Assembly: GCA_025928155.1 (NCBI GenBank)
Contig: JAICKC010000002.1
Span: forward strand, 1-64,000
Direction of reading: 5' to 3'
Source: Candidatus Saccharimonadota bacterium
GTDB taxonomy: Bacteria; Patescibacteriota; Saccharimonadia; Saccharimonadales; UBA4665
DNA: 64,000 nt
Under the pieces are notes generated by a model. It was not told the origin of the DNA, did not search any database, and saw only the letters and a program-made list of their open reading frames with translations. Position 1 is the stretch's first letter. Every line of letters starts with the position of its first letter. The position numbers and the translations under genes were made by a program. Positions 34,661 to 42,650 of this stretch are shown here, piece after piece.

Positions 34661-34787
34661 CAGCCCGCAGGTGAAGCGTTCCGTCCTTAGAGGGACGCCA
34701 TGCCCAGGGTGCGGAAAGAAATTCATCGTCCGCAGAGATAAGCTGGGAGGAGAGGCGACCATACCCATCAAACGAAAGCGCAAGTAA
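34629..34787 (+). CDS. CxWH/CxxC mini zinc ribbon, paralogue 3
   Basis: The protein has 52 residues. MAKSPLCSWHNSPQVKRSVL is followed by GTPCPGCGKKFIVRRDK and a basic end. GAAAGGAAGG lies before the ATG. It lies in a different frame from the previous gene and overlaps it. The tandem pair suggests recent duplication of the family. Confidence 0.7.
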   Translation: MAKSPLCSWHNSPQVKRSVLRGTPCPGCGKKFIVRRDKLGGEATIPIKRKRK

Positions 34788-34893
34788 TATCTTGGTATTC
34801 AGTCCCTCCCCAGGAGGGATACGAGCCTGCCGGACATGCACAAGTGAACGTATTAGCTTAATATGTAGCGCATGCGTGTCAACGTGGTGAGGT

Positions 34894-34955
34894 GCTGTTG
34901 GCGTATTGTCATGGTGCCATTTACGGCAAACAAAACCAGACAAAACGCCGACAGC
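34894..34955. terminator. Hairpin between convergent genes
   Basis: GCTGTTGGCG pairs with CGCCGACAGC (one G-U) over a 42-nt loop, between the zinc-ribbon pair and the serine hydrolase gene. Confidence 0.45.
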
Positions 34956-34971
34956 CCTCCCTATACACTTA

Positions 34972-35895
34972 CTAGCCCTTTGGGCTGGCGGCCGCGATGG
35001 TCTTCCAGGCAGCGTCCGAGAGTATCTCGATAGTTTTTATGCCGTGTGTCTCTGACTTGTTGCCATTAGTTAATACCGCGATAGTGTAATTCGCGTCACC
35101 ACCATTCACATATCCAACACTGTTCACCACCCAGCCATTGCCATTGGTTTCCCCTGGGTCGAGCCAGCCGTTTTTGAGCCGCACAGTCACGCCGCTCGGC
35201 ACACCGCCACTCACGCCCCAGTGCTGGTCAGGGTTGACATGGTCAAGCAGGTTATTGGCCACAGCAACCGATGTAGCCGATAGCAGCTTAGGGTACGCCA
35301 CCTGCCCGATAACATTCACCTGGTCGGCCGCGGTCGTGGTGGACCAACCCCAATGTTCCGTACTACCGTGGCTGCCTGTAGTGCCGATTTGCTGAAAAAA
35401 ACTATTGACTGCCTTGCTGCCGCCAATGGTCGTCCACAGAGAACTCGCCGCATCGTTATCGCTGTTTTCAATCATGGGCGTCGCCTCGGCAAGTTGACTC
35501 GTCGTCAGGCCGGATATGTTGCTCTTCTGGTTCTGCCACAACATCGTTTCCAGGATAGACAGCTTAATGACGCTGGCTGTCATGAATCCCGTGCCGGGTG
35601 GCGTGTTTGTATAATAGGCCGTGGCTCCAGTTGCACTGTCGTACACCGCCACATCCACATTGCCGTCAGGCGGGGCTGCTACGAGCGCCTGCTGCCAAGA
35701 CGTTTCCAACTGGCCTTTGAGCACTGCAGCCTTTTGAGCTTTGACGGCTGCTTCGGCCTGCTGTTTAGCCACCGCCGCCTTGTGCGCCCGCCGCACTGCA
35801 ATAGTATGTACCGAATGATACCCCACGTAATATCCGCCCAGCACTACCACGCACACGAGTATCAGAACCTTTTTAGAAAATCCAAATTGACCCAT
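34972..35895 (-). CDS. Exported serine hydrolase, class A beta-lactamase-like
   Basis: A membrane helix at residues 8-27 and an Ala/Lys coiled stretch (35-60) precede a penicillin-recognising domain. It has SVIK (SxxK) in FMTASVIKLSI, SDN in MIENSDNDAASS and KNG in VRLKNGWLD in place of KTG. This is the usual triad order. It probably acts on peptidoglycan or beta-lactams outside the membrane. No resistance role can be claimed from sequence alone. Confidence 0.85.
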   Translation of the reverse strand: MGQFGFSKKVLILVCVVVLGGYYVGYHSVHTIAVRRAHKAAVAKQQAEAAVKAQKAAVLKGQLETSWQQALVAAPPDGNVDVAVYDSATGATAYYTNTPPGTGFMTASVIKLSILETMLWQNQKSNISGLTTSQLAEATPMIENSDNDAASSLWTTIGGSKAVNSFFQQIGTTGSHGSTEHWGWSTTTAADQVNVIGQVAYPKLLSATSVAVANNLLDHVNPDQHWGVSGGVPSGVTVRLKNGWLDPGETNGNGWVVNSVGYVNGGDANYTIAVLTNGNKSETHGIKTIEILSDAAWKTIAAASPKG

Positions 35896-36049
35896 AGGGT
35901 TTCCAAACCGTTTATCTTTAGTTCACATGATACCACTTAAAGCGCGGCACTACCTGCAGATCTGTCCTATCACCCCTCAGAGTGGCAATTTTTACATACT
36001 TTTTTAGCCTTTTTTACTAGCATGGAGGTACGGAGAAAGGAGGCACGAT

Positions 36050-36556
36050 ATGGCACAAGGTTTATCTCCCTCGGTCCCCCAGTTTTCTCCGCCGGCTGCA
36101 GAGCAGGGTACTCGTACGATGACCCCGCAGGAGTCGAGGCAGGAGCTGTGGCAGGCTATCCGGGGATCTAACCAGGTTCTTGCGCGGGCACAGACGGTGC
36201 TGGCGCTTTTTCCCGACACTATGATTATCGACCGGGCCAAAGTCACCGTTACTAAGCGGCAATTCTTCCGTACTGCCGACGTGATGAGCGTGCGCATAGA
36301 AGACATCCTAAACGCCACTTGCACGGTTGGGCCGTTCTTTGGCACCGTTACCCTTGTGAGCAGGGTCATGAATGATGACCAAATCACGACCATTGGCCGG
36401 TTCTGGCGTGCCGACGCCAAGCGTTTGAAGCGTGTACTGCAGGGGTACATCATAGCCTTGCAGCGGGGCATCGACTGCAGCAGCCTGGAGACCCGGGAGC
36501 TGGCGGGCATGCTGGAAAAGCTCGGAGCCGACAATCATCCCCACTACGTAGATTAA
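36050..36556 (+). CDS. Bacterial PH-like domain protein
   Basis: The 168 residues have a Pro/Gln-rich N-terminus, then VLALFPDTMIIDRAKVTVTKR, RIEDILNATCTVGPFFGTVTL and WRADAKRLKRVLQGYIIAL. The strand series followed by one helix is the bacterial PH (bPH) pattern. It has no membrane segment. The role is unknown. AAAGGAGG lies before the ATG. Confidence 0.65.
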   Translation: MAQGLSPSVPQFSPPAAEQGTRTMTPQESRQELWQAIRGSNQVLARAQTVLALFPDTMIIDRAKVTVTKRQFFRTADVMSVRIEDILNATCTVGPFFGTVTLVSRVMNDDQITTIGRFWRADAKRLKRVLQGYIIALQRGIDCSSLETRELAGMLEKLGADNHPHYVD

Positions 36557-36576
36557 CTAATCGAAAGGAGCCCTTT

Positions 36577-36735
36577 ATGGCTACACTACCAGAAGCTGCC
36601 GATAACCTCGGCCAAGAAATCAAGCTGAAACGCGATGCTGTCAAAGCTAGCGAGGCTGCTGCCGCCAAGGCGGCCGACGAAAAGCTGAAAGCTCAGCAAG
36701 ACCACGAAAAGAACAAAAAACAGGGTATGATTTAA
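36577..36735 (+). CDS. Small charged helical protein, 52 residues
   Basis: MATLPEAADNLGQEIKLKRD is followed by an Ala/Lys coiled-coil-like helix ending KKQGMI. GAAAGGAG lies 6 nt before the ATG. It is 20 nt after the PH-like gene and in one transcript with it, ended by the terminator at 36759. Confidence 0.65.
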   Translation: MATLPEAADNLGQEIKLKRDAVKASEAAAAKAADEKLKAQQDHEKNKKQGMI

Positions 36736-36758
36736 GCGATCTTACTTAAAATAATCTA

Positions 36759-36790
36759 AAAAGAGCTCCGGCCAGACGGAGCTCTTTTAT
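36759..36790 (+). terminator. Strong intrinsic terminator
   Basis: AAAAGAGCTCCG pairs perfectly with CGGAGCTCTTTT (12 bp), with a T-run at the end. It works for both strands. Confidence 0.9.
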
Positions 36791-36809
36791 TTCCCTGTTC
36801 AGACGGTGC

Positions 36810-36953
36810 TTAGAGCGAAAACGCGCGGCGGCCACTGCGGTAGAACCGCGCCTTGTTCTGCCATTTCTGCTCAAAGCCGGTCAACACCCCTCGAAGCTCT
36901 TCGTGACTACGGGGAGTTATGTTGAGTTTTTCTTGTGTGTCTCTGTCCATCAT
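36810..36953 (-). CDS. Small protein, 46-47 residues
   Basis: MMDRDTQEKLNITPRSHEEL is followed by RGVLTGFEQKWQNKARFYRS and a basic end. AAGGGAGG precedes two ATGs (36953 and 36950). The family is unknown. It is convergent with the previous unit and shares its terminator. Confidence 0.6.
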   Translation of the reverse strand: MMDRDTQEKLNITPRSHEELRGVLTGFEQKWQNKARFYRSGRRAFSL

Positions 36954-37040
36954 CGGCGTATCCTCCCTTTACACTTACCATTCTAGGCGGGATACCGTGA
37001 AACTGCTGTAAAAAAGCTAACGCCTAAACCGTGAGTTTAA

Positions 37041-37250
37041 TCACTCTGTACCATCGAGTTCGTCGCCTGGAACTTCGTTGCTAAGTCGATCGCTGTCTTC
37101 ATCGTTGTCACTCTGGGCACGCAGGTCCCTTAGGAGTTCGCGTGCCTCTTCGGGCGAAAGTTCGCCAGGCTTATAGCCGTTGCGCAGCAGCAAATCCTTG
37201 TCTTCGTTGCTTAAGGGATTGTAGGTAAAGTTTTGGTCAGTCGGGTCCAT
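37041..37250 (-). CDS. Small acidic protein, 69 residues
   Basis: MDPTDQNFTYNPLSNEDKDL leads to a helix SPEEARELLRDLRAQ and an Asp/Glu-rich end. CAAAGGAG lies 8 nt before the ATG. It is acidic, unlike its neighbours. The family is unknown. Confidence 0.65.
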   Translation of the reverse strand: MDPTDQNFTYNPLSNEDKDLLLRNGYKPGELSPEEARELLRDLRAQSDNDEDSDRLSNEVPGDELDGTE

Positions 37251-37283
37251 GGGGCAGCTCCTTTGTTACTACCCCAGTATACC

Positions 37284-37538
37284 TTATCGACTGCCGCCTT
37301 TGCGGCCAGCAGTACGCGCCCGCTCAAGGTCGTTTTTAAAGTTACCGGGGCTTACACTGCCGCCTTTGCGGCCAGCATGAGCCGCTCGTGACGGGTCGTT
37401 CTTGAAGTTGCCGGAGCTTACCATGCCGCCTTTGCGGCCAGCACGCGCATGTCCCTCCGGATCGCCGTGCCAGCCCTTGCCGGTGCTTTTTTCCGCAGGC
37501 TTTATTACCCGTTCTGCAATCGTTGCTTGTTTTGCCAT
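37284..37538 (-). CDS. KGG-repeat (Con-10-type) stress protein
   Basis: The 84 residues contain three GRKGG repeats (HARAGRKGGMVSSGNFKND, HAGRKGGSVSPGNFKND, RTAGRKGGSR), the bacterial stress-induced acidophilic repeat motif. Members accumulate on desiccation or stress and are thought disordered. The frame extends to 37703, but TACCAT lies 7 nt before the ATG at 37538, so I place a leaderless start there. Confidence 0.85.
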   Translation of the reverse strand: MAKQATIAERVIKPAEKSTGKGWHGDPEGHARAGRKGGMVSSGNFKNDPSRAAHAGRKGGSVSPGNFKNDLERARTAGRKGGSR

Positions 37539-37618
37539 AATGGTTATGGTACGGCGTTGGCTATTGATGATGCTATGAGAAATTTTACTAACCCTCTTTT
37601 GAGTATAATCGAAAATGC

Positions 37619-37789
37619 TTGTCATTTTTATATTAAAGTGATATAATATGCATATCTGATGAGCTCTGCTTGTCAGGGCGAGATCATCTGATCTCTTTGA
37701 CAAGAGAAAGCATGGAGTAGACGCAAGGTTTTGTTAGCGTCAGGTTGGATTAGTTCGCTCGAATTTCGAGCGCGGTAATCCAAGCTGAC
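37619..37789 (+). promoter_or_regulatory. Promoter and structured leader of the gene at 37819
   Basis: TTGTCA (37619-37624), 17 nt and TATAAT (37642-37647) form a near-perfect promoter. The leader of about 165 nt contains TTGACAAGAGAA (37697-37708). A long hairpin 37739-37789 follows (GTCAG, TTGGATTA and CGCTCG pair with CGAGCG, TAATCCAA and CTGAC). Its end lies 29 nt before the ATG. Confidence 0.7.
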
Positions 37790-37818
37790 AAGTCACGAAA
37801 CCCGAAAGGATTCACGCA

Positions 37819-38178
37819 ATGCCCACGCTTAAGCTCCTCACCAACCACGGAAAGCACACTGTCCTGGAGCAGGAAGTAGACGACTCCACGTGGTTGGCCC
37901 TCGAGACGACCCTCCCGAGCCTGAACGAGTACACACTGCTCATCAACGGCGGGGCCGTCGCCATCACCCAGTGGTGGTTCACCGAGAGGGGCACCTTCTA
38001 CTGGAACATCGTCCCTGCCGACGGACCTACCGCCGCGAAGGTTACCCACTACCTCCGGAGCATCGGCATCGACCCTACCCCCGGCGCTGACGTCGTAGGG
38101 AAGCCATTCGCCATCATCGGTGAGGCTGAGCTGACCGTCCAGGCCCTTCAGGACCTGATGCGCCGTAGCTCTAGCTAG
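37819..38178 (+). CDS. Hypothetical protein, 119 residues
   Basis: MPTLKLLTNHGKHTVLEQEV leads to STWLALETTLPSLNEYTLLI and ITQWWFTERGTFYWNIVPAD. It is probably a small soluble alpha/beta protein. GAAAGGA lies before the ATG. It is codon-rich in C-ending triplets and more GC-rich than its surroundings. Strong promoter, structured leader and own terminator suggest high or regulated expression. The family is unknown. Confidence 0.65.
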   Translation: MPTLKLLTNHGKHTVLEQEVDDSTWLALETTLPSLNEYTLLINGGAVAITQWWFTERGTFYWNIVPADGPTAAKVTHYLRSIGIDPTPGADVVGKPFAIIGEAELTVQALQDLMRRSSS

Positions 38179-38210
38179 CTGTAGCACCGTACCTAGCATT
38201 CGCCGGCTCC

Positions 38211-38255
38211 GCAGCCACTCTGTCGTGTTCGCACCCGCGGACCCAGAGTGGCTGC
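38211..38255 (+). terminator. Perfect 12-bp hairpin after the gene at 37819
   Basis: GCAGCCACTCTG pairs with CAGAGTGGCTGC. No clear T-run follows. Confidence 0.5.
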
Positions 38256-38428
38256 AGCCGCGCTACATTCTGCCGACTTCACCTGTCCGCCCTCCTTTCC
38301 CGCGCCACCCTACTTTCTCTTGTCACTTTTCCATAAGGTTTTACACGAGTTGATTTGCTAGCTTCGACTGATGTAAAATTTTATACCCGATCTATTCCAG
38401 GCTTGGTGGGCACTAATGCCTCAAAGGC

Positions 38429-38640
38429 TTACGGCTCGCCGGCTTCGTACTCCGCCCTCACGGCAGACAGTCCAGCAACAATCTCTTTGAGCGTACCTCC
38501 AGAGAGCACACTTGCACCTCGTTGGACCTCCGTGGTAGGGTCGAGCTCAGATCGGTGACGATACACTCCTCTGAGCCATCCTCAAACTGCGTATACTCGT
38601 ACGCTGTACCGCTACCCTACTACACCGAATATCGTCTGAG
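38429..38640 (-). pseudogene. Probable frameshifted gene remnant
   Basis: On the minus strand one frame gives GTAYEYTQFEDGSEECIVTD and another gives SELDPTTEVQRGASVLSGGT then LKEIVAGLSAVRAEYEAGEP and a TAA at 38429. Both look protein-like, and one shift near 38540-38560 joins them. No start codon or ribosome site is visible. The family is unknown. The gap 38256-38680 holds nothing else I can support. Confidence 0.3.
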
Positions 38641-38680
38641 GCTAGTACGGGGCGTGTATTTGTAAACGCTTCTTCCTGTG

Positions 38681-38714
38681 TTGACACAAATTAGTTTAGC
38701 AACTATACTAATTT
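38681..38714 (+). promoter_or_regulatory. Promoter and MarR operator of the marR-MFS operon
   Basis: TTGACA (38681-38686), 17 nt and TATACT (38704-38709) form a strong promoter. An inverted repeat AAATTAGT-N11-ACTAATTT (38688-38714) covers the spacer and -10. This is the classic layout for MarR autorepression. Confidence 0.8.
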
Positions 38715-38726
38715 GCATATACTGGC

Positions 38727-39191
38727 ATGAAACGCGAAGCACTTATCGAAGCCATATTCAGCACCATGCAGCAACTGCACCGCACGAGTCAGACGCGCCT
38801 GCATACGCTAATGGGGCAACATGACATCTCGCTCACACAAATGGAGCTATTGCTTACCGTCAAACACCAGCAGCCCATAAACGTCAAAGATTTGGCAGCG
38901 CAGATGCGGCTGACACCAGGCGCCGTCACCCAGTTGCTCGAGGGGTTAAGCCTGCGCAACTACGTGGGCCGCGAGCCAGCCGAGTATGACCGCCGGGTGA
39001 CCATAGTGAGCCTGACCCCCAGCGGCGCCGAGAAACTGAAGAGTCTGTGGGAACAGCGCAAGGCAACACTGCGGCAGATTATGGAAACGCTCGACACCGA
39101 AGACCTCGCTGCTATGCTGCGCGTGCAGGAGAAGATGTTGCGGCATTTTGAAAAGCACGAGCCCGCTCAGCAAAATAAACCTTTAAAATAG
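38727..39191 (+). CDS. MarR family regulator of an exporter
   Basis: The 154 residues have a winged helix in INVKDLAAQMRLTPGAVTQLLEGLSLRNYVGREPAEYDRR, with the wing motif EYDRR. Flanking helices form the dimer. It precedes the MFS gene by 21 nt and should repress both through the repeat at 38688-38714, released by a drug-like ligand (family knowledge). Confidence 0.88.
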   Translation: MKREALIEAIFSTMQQLHRTSQTRLHTLMGQHDISLTQMELLLTVKHQQPINVKDLAAQMRLTPGAVTQLLEGLSLRNYVGREPAEYDRRVTIVSLTPSGAEKLKSLWEQRKATLRQIMETLDTEDLAAMLRVQEKMLRHFEKHEPAQQNKPLK

Positions 39192-39212
39192 ATCCCGAAG
39201 GAGATAATAGAC

Positions 39213-40862
39213 GTGAAATTTGGATTGTTTAAACGTGGGGCCCAGGCCGGGGTGCAAAAACCCGTCTACGTTACTGCCGCTACCGTGGCACCGGCGCCAC
39301 ATATCGAGGAACCCGCCGAGCGCTCACATGCCGAAATCATGGTCATTATCGTGGCCCTCATGCTCGCCATGCTGCTGGCCGCCCTCGACCAGACCATTGT
39401 CTCTACCGCCCTGCCGAAAATCGCCAGCGACTTAAACGGCCTCAGTAAGTATTCATGGGTGGCTACTGCCTACCTGCTGACGAGTGCCGTAGCCACACCG
39501 CTGTACGGCAAGATCAGCGACATGTTCGGGCGCAAAAAAATCTTCCAGATCGCGATTATTATCTTCTTGCTTGGCTCGGCGCTGTGCGGCGCGGCCCACA
39601 GCATGAACCAGCTGATCTTCTTCCGTGGGTTGCAGGGCATTGGTGCCGGCGGCCTGATGGTGCTCGCCATGTCGGTCGTCGGTGATATTGTGCCGCCGCG
39701 TAACCGAGGCCGCTACCAGGGCTACTTTGGCGCGGTGTTTGCCGTATCGAGCGTAGTCGGGCCGCTGCTCGGGGGATTCCTTGCCGACACGAATTCATTG
39801 CTGGGTGTGGCCGGCTGGCGCTGGATCTTCTACATCAACCTGCCAATCGGCCTTGTGGCGCTCAGCGCCATTGCAACCCGGCTGCACTTGCCGGTACGCC
39901 GGTCGCCGCACAAGATTGACTACGCCGGCGCTACCTTGCTGGCCATCAGCGTGGCGACATTGCTGCTCGGCACAGTGTGGGGCGGTGTGGATTACCCGTG
40001 GGGTTCGATGCAGATCATCGCCCTGTTCGCTACCTCCGTCGTAGCCGCAGCCCTCTTCCTGTGGCGAGAACGTTTCGCTCGTGAGCCGATCATCCCGCCA
40101 TACCTGTTCCGAAACGCTATTTTTAGTGTGAGTAGCCTGCTCAGCTTCATCATCGGCGTCGTGATGTTCGGCGCGCTTATTTTCCTGCCGCAGTACCAGC
40201 AGCTGGTGCGCGGTGACAGCGCTACCAAGTCAGGCCTAATGCTGCTACCCATGATCGCCGGCCTGATGTTTGCCTCGGTCAGCTCTGGGCGTCTCATCTC
40301 CAAGTTCGGTCGCTATCGTAAGTTCCCTATCATCGGCACAGCGGCGGTGGCGCTCGCTTTCTGGCTGTTTAGTCACATTGCAGTCGATACTAGCCGCGTA
40401 CTGCTCGGTTTCTGGATGGTTATCTTGGGTCTGGGCATCGGCATGGTCATGCCCGTGCTCACTTTGGCCGTACAGAACGCCGTGGAGCGCAAAGACCTCG
40501 GCACCGCCACTTCCTCAGTAACCTTTTTCCGGAGCATCGGCAGCTCGCTGGGCGCAGCTATTTTCGGTGCAATACTTACGAATCGTCTCGCCCACCACAT
40601 TAACCAGGATGTAGGCGGTGTAGTCGGGGCACATGCTGCCAAGGGCCTCAGCACCAGCGCGGCTAGTTTACGACACCTGCCTCCAACGGTCTTGCATGAA
40701 GTCCTCACGGCCTTTGCGCAGTCCTTCCACGACGTCTTTATTTTCGGTACACCGTTTGCCATTTTGGCGTTTGTAGTAGCCCTGTTCTTACGCGAATCAC
40801 CGTTGCGTACGGGGGCCCGCGAAGAAGCCGCCGGCGAAGGTTTGGAAACACACGATCTATAA
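39213..40862 (+). CDS. MFS drug exporter, DHA2 (EmrB/QacA) type
   Basis: The 549 residues contain 14 predicted helices. ALDQTIVSTALPKIASDL in helix 1 is motif D1, GKISDMFGRKKIFQ is motif A, and PPRNRGRYQGYFGAVFAVSSVVGPLLGG is motif C, all of the DHA2 proton antiporters. The start is GTG with GAAGGAGAT upstream. Known relatives export cationic drugs and detergents. Confidence 0.92.
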   Translation: MKFGLFKRGAQAGVQKPVYVTAATVAPAPHIEEPAERSHAEIMVIIVALMLAMLLAALDQTIVSTALPKIASDLNGLSKYSWVATAYLLTSAVATPLYGKISDMFGRKKIFQIAIIIFLLGSALCGAAHSMNQLIFFRGLQGIGAGGLMVLAMSVVGDIVPPRNRGRYQGYFGAVFAVSSVVGPLLGGFLADTNSLLGVAGWRWIFYINLPIGLVALSAIATRLHLPVRRSPHKIDYAGATLLAISVATLLLGTVWGGVDYPWGSMQIIALFATSVVAAALFLWRERFAREPIIPPYLFRNAIFSVSSLLSFIIGVVMFGALIFLPQYQQLVRGDSATKSGLMLLPMIAGLMFASVSSGRLISKFGRYRKFPIIGTAAVALAFWLFSHIAVDTSRVLLGFWMVILGLGIGMVMPVLTLAVQNAVERKDLGTATSSVTFFRSIGSSLGAAIFGAILTNRLAHHINQDVGGVVGAHAAKGLSTSAASLRHLPPTVLHEVLTAFAQSFHDVFIFGTPFAILAFVVALFLRESPLRTGAREEAAGEGLETHDL

Positions 40863-40864
40863 AC

Positions 40865-41272
40865 TTAACGCTCGGTCTTTTCGAGCAACGCCAGCTGGCG
40901 CTCGCTAATCGCGATTAAACGCTCCATGTCTTTGTAAGTAGTCTGGGTGGTTTTAAATTGCTCGTCGGCCACGACGGCACTGTGCTGGCTCTGGATATTC
41001 TGGCCGACCATGATGATTGGCAGCAGCACCAGCTGCAGAAATGTCTGAGCAATCCAGCTCACGATGGTAATAAGGTTGTGCGAATGGATGGCTGCTGGCA
41101 GGCTTACCAAGCTTAAGCAGGCAAAGATAATCGCGCAAATCATGGTGCCGACTAGATTGGTGATTTTGAGCCCAATCCGGTTGAGCACGCCCATATTTTG
41201 ACGGTGGCGCACGTTAGCATTGGCCGGCTTGTGCCGTTCGTAGGTTTGCCGTAGCTTGGTTGGTTCACTCAT
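40865..41272 (-). CDS. DUF1003 family membrane protein
   Basis: The 135 residues have a polar N-terminus, two membrane helices (about 37-60 and 68-92, the second with TFLQLVLLPIIMVGQNIQS) and a C-terminal coiled helix (YKDMERLIAISERQLALLE). The VGQNIQ block after helix 2 is characteristic of DUF1003. The function is unknown. It converges on the MFS gene with a 2-nt gap. Confidence 0.75.
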   Translation of the reverse strand: MSEPTKLRQTYERHKPANANVRHRQNMGVLNRIGLKITNLVGTMICAIIFACLSLVSLPAAIHSHNLITIVSWIAQTFLQLVLLPIIMVGQNIQSQHSAVVADEQFKTTQTTYKDMERLIAISERQLALLEKTER

Positions 41273-41325
41273 GGATTAGGCCTCAAGCCCCATAGATTAT
41301 ATGTATGTCTGCATTGTACCGCACA

Positions 41326-41640
41326 TTACAGCTTGGGCCAGACCACTTTTGCCACGATGGTATCAGCCTGCACCCAGCCAAAGCTGCGACTGTCGGTGCT
41401 GGCAGTCGGATTGTCACCTAACAAATACAGCAGACTGCCCTGTTGGCGTTCAATGCGCTTAATTTTTTCTAGTCCGCCCTGGCTCACGATGACCACATCG
41501 CCCGGACGTAACTCGTCAGTACGACGCCCAACTACCAACTGGCCCGACGCCAGTGTCGGCGCCATGCTCTCGCCCTCCACTTGGCGGACGATGAACGTCT
41601 TAGGCTTTTTTGGTTTCCCAGAATATCTCGGCGATTTCAT
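41326..41640 (-). CDS. sodX: S26-type peptidase, probable SodX (NiSOD maturation)
   Basis: A 104-residue soluble protease of the signal-peptidase fold. The Ser motif is VEGESMAPTL, then RPGDVVIV and the Lys region EKIKRIERQ, then YLLGDNPTASTDSRSFGWV. It lacks the membrane helices of LepB, as expected for the nickel-superoxide-dismutase maturation protease. It overlaps sodN by 41 nt, a close coupling that supports this role. Confidence 0.8.
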   Translation of the reverse strand: MKSPRYSGKPKKPKTFIVRQVEGESMAPTLASGQLVVGRRTDELRPGDVVIVSQGGLEKIKRIERQQGSLLYLLGDNPTASTDSRSFGWVQADTIVAKVVWPKL

Positions 41641-41983
41641 CGATCATATCCAAGAGTTTCTGACCCTCAATCGGTTCGCTGTGGTGTTTGCACTCGCCGG
41701 CCTGCTTGGTAGCTTTCCAGAAGCGTTCGTGCAAGTCCGGGTACTTTTCCAGGTGCTCGGGTTTAAAGTAGTCGGTCCAAAGCACCCACAAGTGATGCTT
41801 CACCAATTCAGCACGCTCCTCCTTGATGAACAGCGCCCGCACGCGGTCATCGCCCTCGAACTTTTCCATTTTGTCCATGATGGCCTTAACGCTCTGTGCC
41901 TCAATCTTAGCCTGGGCCGGATCGTACACACCGCACGGCAGATCGCAGTGCGCATAGACGGGCTTGATAAAGGGTACTCTCAT
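41600..41983 (-). CDS. sodN: Nickel superoxide dismutase precursor
   Basis: The 127-residue precursor has an 11-residue propeptide (MRVPFIKPVYA) followed by HCDLPCGVYDPAQA, the nickel hook. After cleavage His1, Cys2 and Cys6 bind nickel. The remainder is the four-helix bundle (AQAKIEAQSVKAIM, ELVKHHLWVLWTDYFKPEHL). It dismutates superoxide, probably in the cytosol as there is no signal peptide. GAGGAGGAACAG precedes the ATG. Confidence 0.93.
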   Translation of the reverse strand: MRVPFIKPVYAHCDLPCGVYDPAQAKIEAQSVKAIMDKMEKFEGDDRVRALFIKEERAELVKHHLWVLWTDYFKPEHLEKYPDLHERFWKATKQAGECKHHSEPIEGQKLLDMIDEIAEIFWETKKA

Positions 41984-42049
41984 AGCTGTTCCTCCTCTTA
42001 CATGAACAGTGTACAGCTCGTAGCCCTTGGCGGCAATGAGGCCGCGCTC

Positions 42050-42622
42050 TCACTCCCTGGCGCGCGTAATCTGGGCAATAATCGTATTGATCTGCTCGAA
42101 CGTGTGCTCAAGCGTGCCAGCCGCATCCAGATGGTAATCTGCACTTTGCATAACCTTATCTGTTTCGAACTTTAGGCCAGGTGCAATCTCGACAGCGTCA
42201 TCGTCCCGCTCGTTCTGGATGAAAGTGGCGAAATCAGGAGGGTACTTTGCCGTGTCGGCGTGGTCTTGTGTATGTGCGAAACGAGTTTCAGGAGGACAAT
42301 CAAAAGCGATTTCGACGCCGCCTTCGCGGCGAAGCAGTTCAGCGTAGCGCACCACACGCATGTCATCGACACATAGCCGCTCCGTGTCGAGCGCAAGCGC
42401 GAGCTGCAGTGTATAGTCCCACCCGTGCTCTTTAAGCATACGAGCATGCGTGTTCGCATAGTCCGCCCGTTTTTCTAGTCTAATACCTTCTCTGGCGGCA
42501 TAGTCGCGAATGACTGCGCTGAAGCTGAAGGGCGTAAAGCCATGTTTTTCTTGTAGGTAACGCGCGACAGAGGTTTTACCACTACCTGGGTGACCGACTA
42601 ATGAGATAAGGATTTTTTGCAT
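42050..42622 (-). CDS. P-loop nucleotide kinase-like protein
   Basis: The protein has 190 residues from MQKILISLVGHPGSGKTSVA, with Walker A GHPGSGKTS. FTPFSFSAVIRDYAA and RVVRYAELLRREGGVEIAFDCPPETR follow, as in adenylate-kinase and dephospho-CoA-kinase relatives. The substrate is unknown. TACTAT lies 6 nt before the ATG at 42622, so the longer frame to 42697 is unlikely. Confidence 0.75.
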   Translation of the reverse strand: MQKILISLVGHPGSGKTSVARYLQEKHGFTPFSFSAVIRDYAAREGIRLEKRADYANTHARMLKEHGWDYTLQLALALDTERLCVDDMRVVRYAELLRREGGVEIAFDCPPETRFAHTQDHADTAKYPPDFATFIQNERDDDAVEIAPGLKFETDKVMQSADYHLDAAGTLEHTFEQINTIIAQITRARE

Positions 42623-42628
42623 TAGCTC

Positions 42629-42634
42629 ATAGTA
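42629..42634 (-). promoter_or_regulatory. -10 hexamer TACTAT, leaderless start
   Basis: TACTAT on the minus strand, 6 nt before ATG 42622, just after the end of trmD. Confidence 0.5.
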
Positions 42635-42650
42635 CCACGCCCGAGCGGTT

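Noticed and set aside
34972..35895. Beta-lactam resistance gene
   Set aside because: SxxK and SDN are present but KNG replaces KTG and the diagnostic Glu166-type loop is not clear. Only a general serine hydrolase call is justified.
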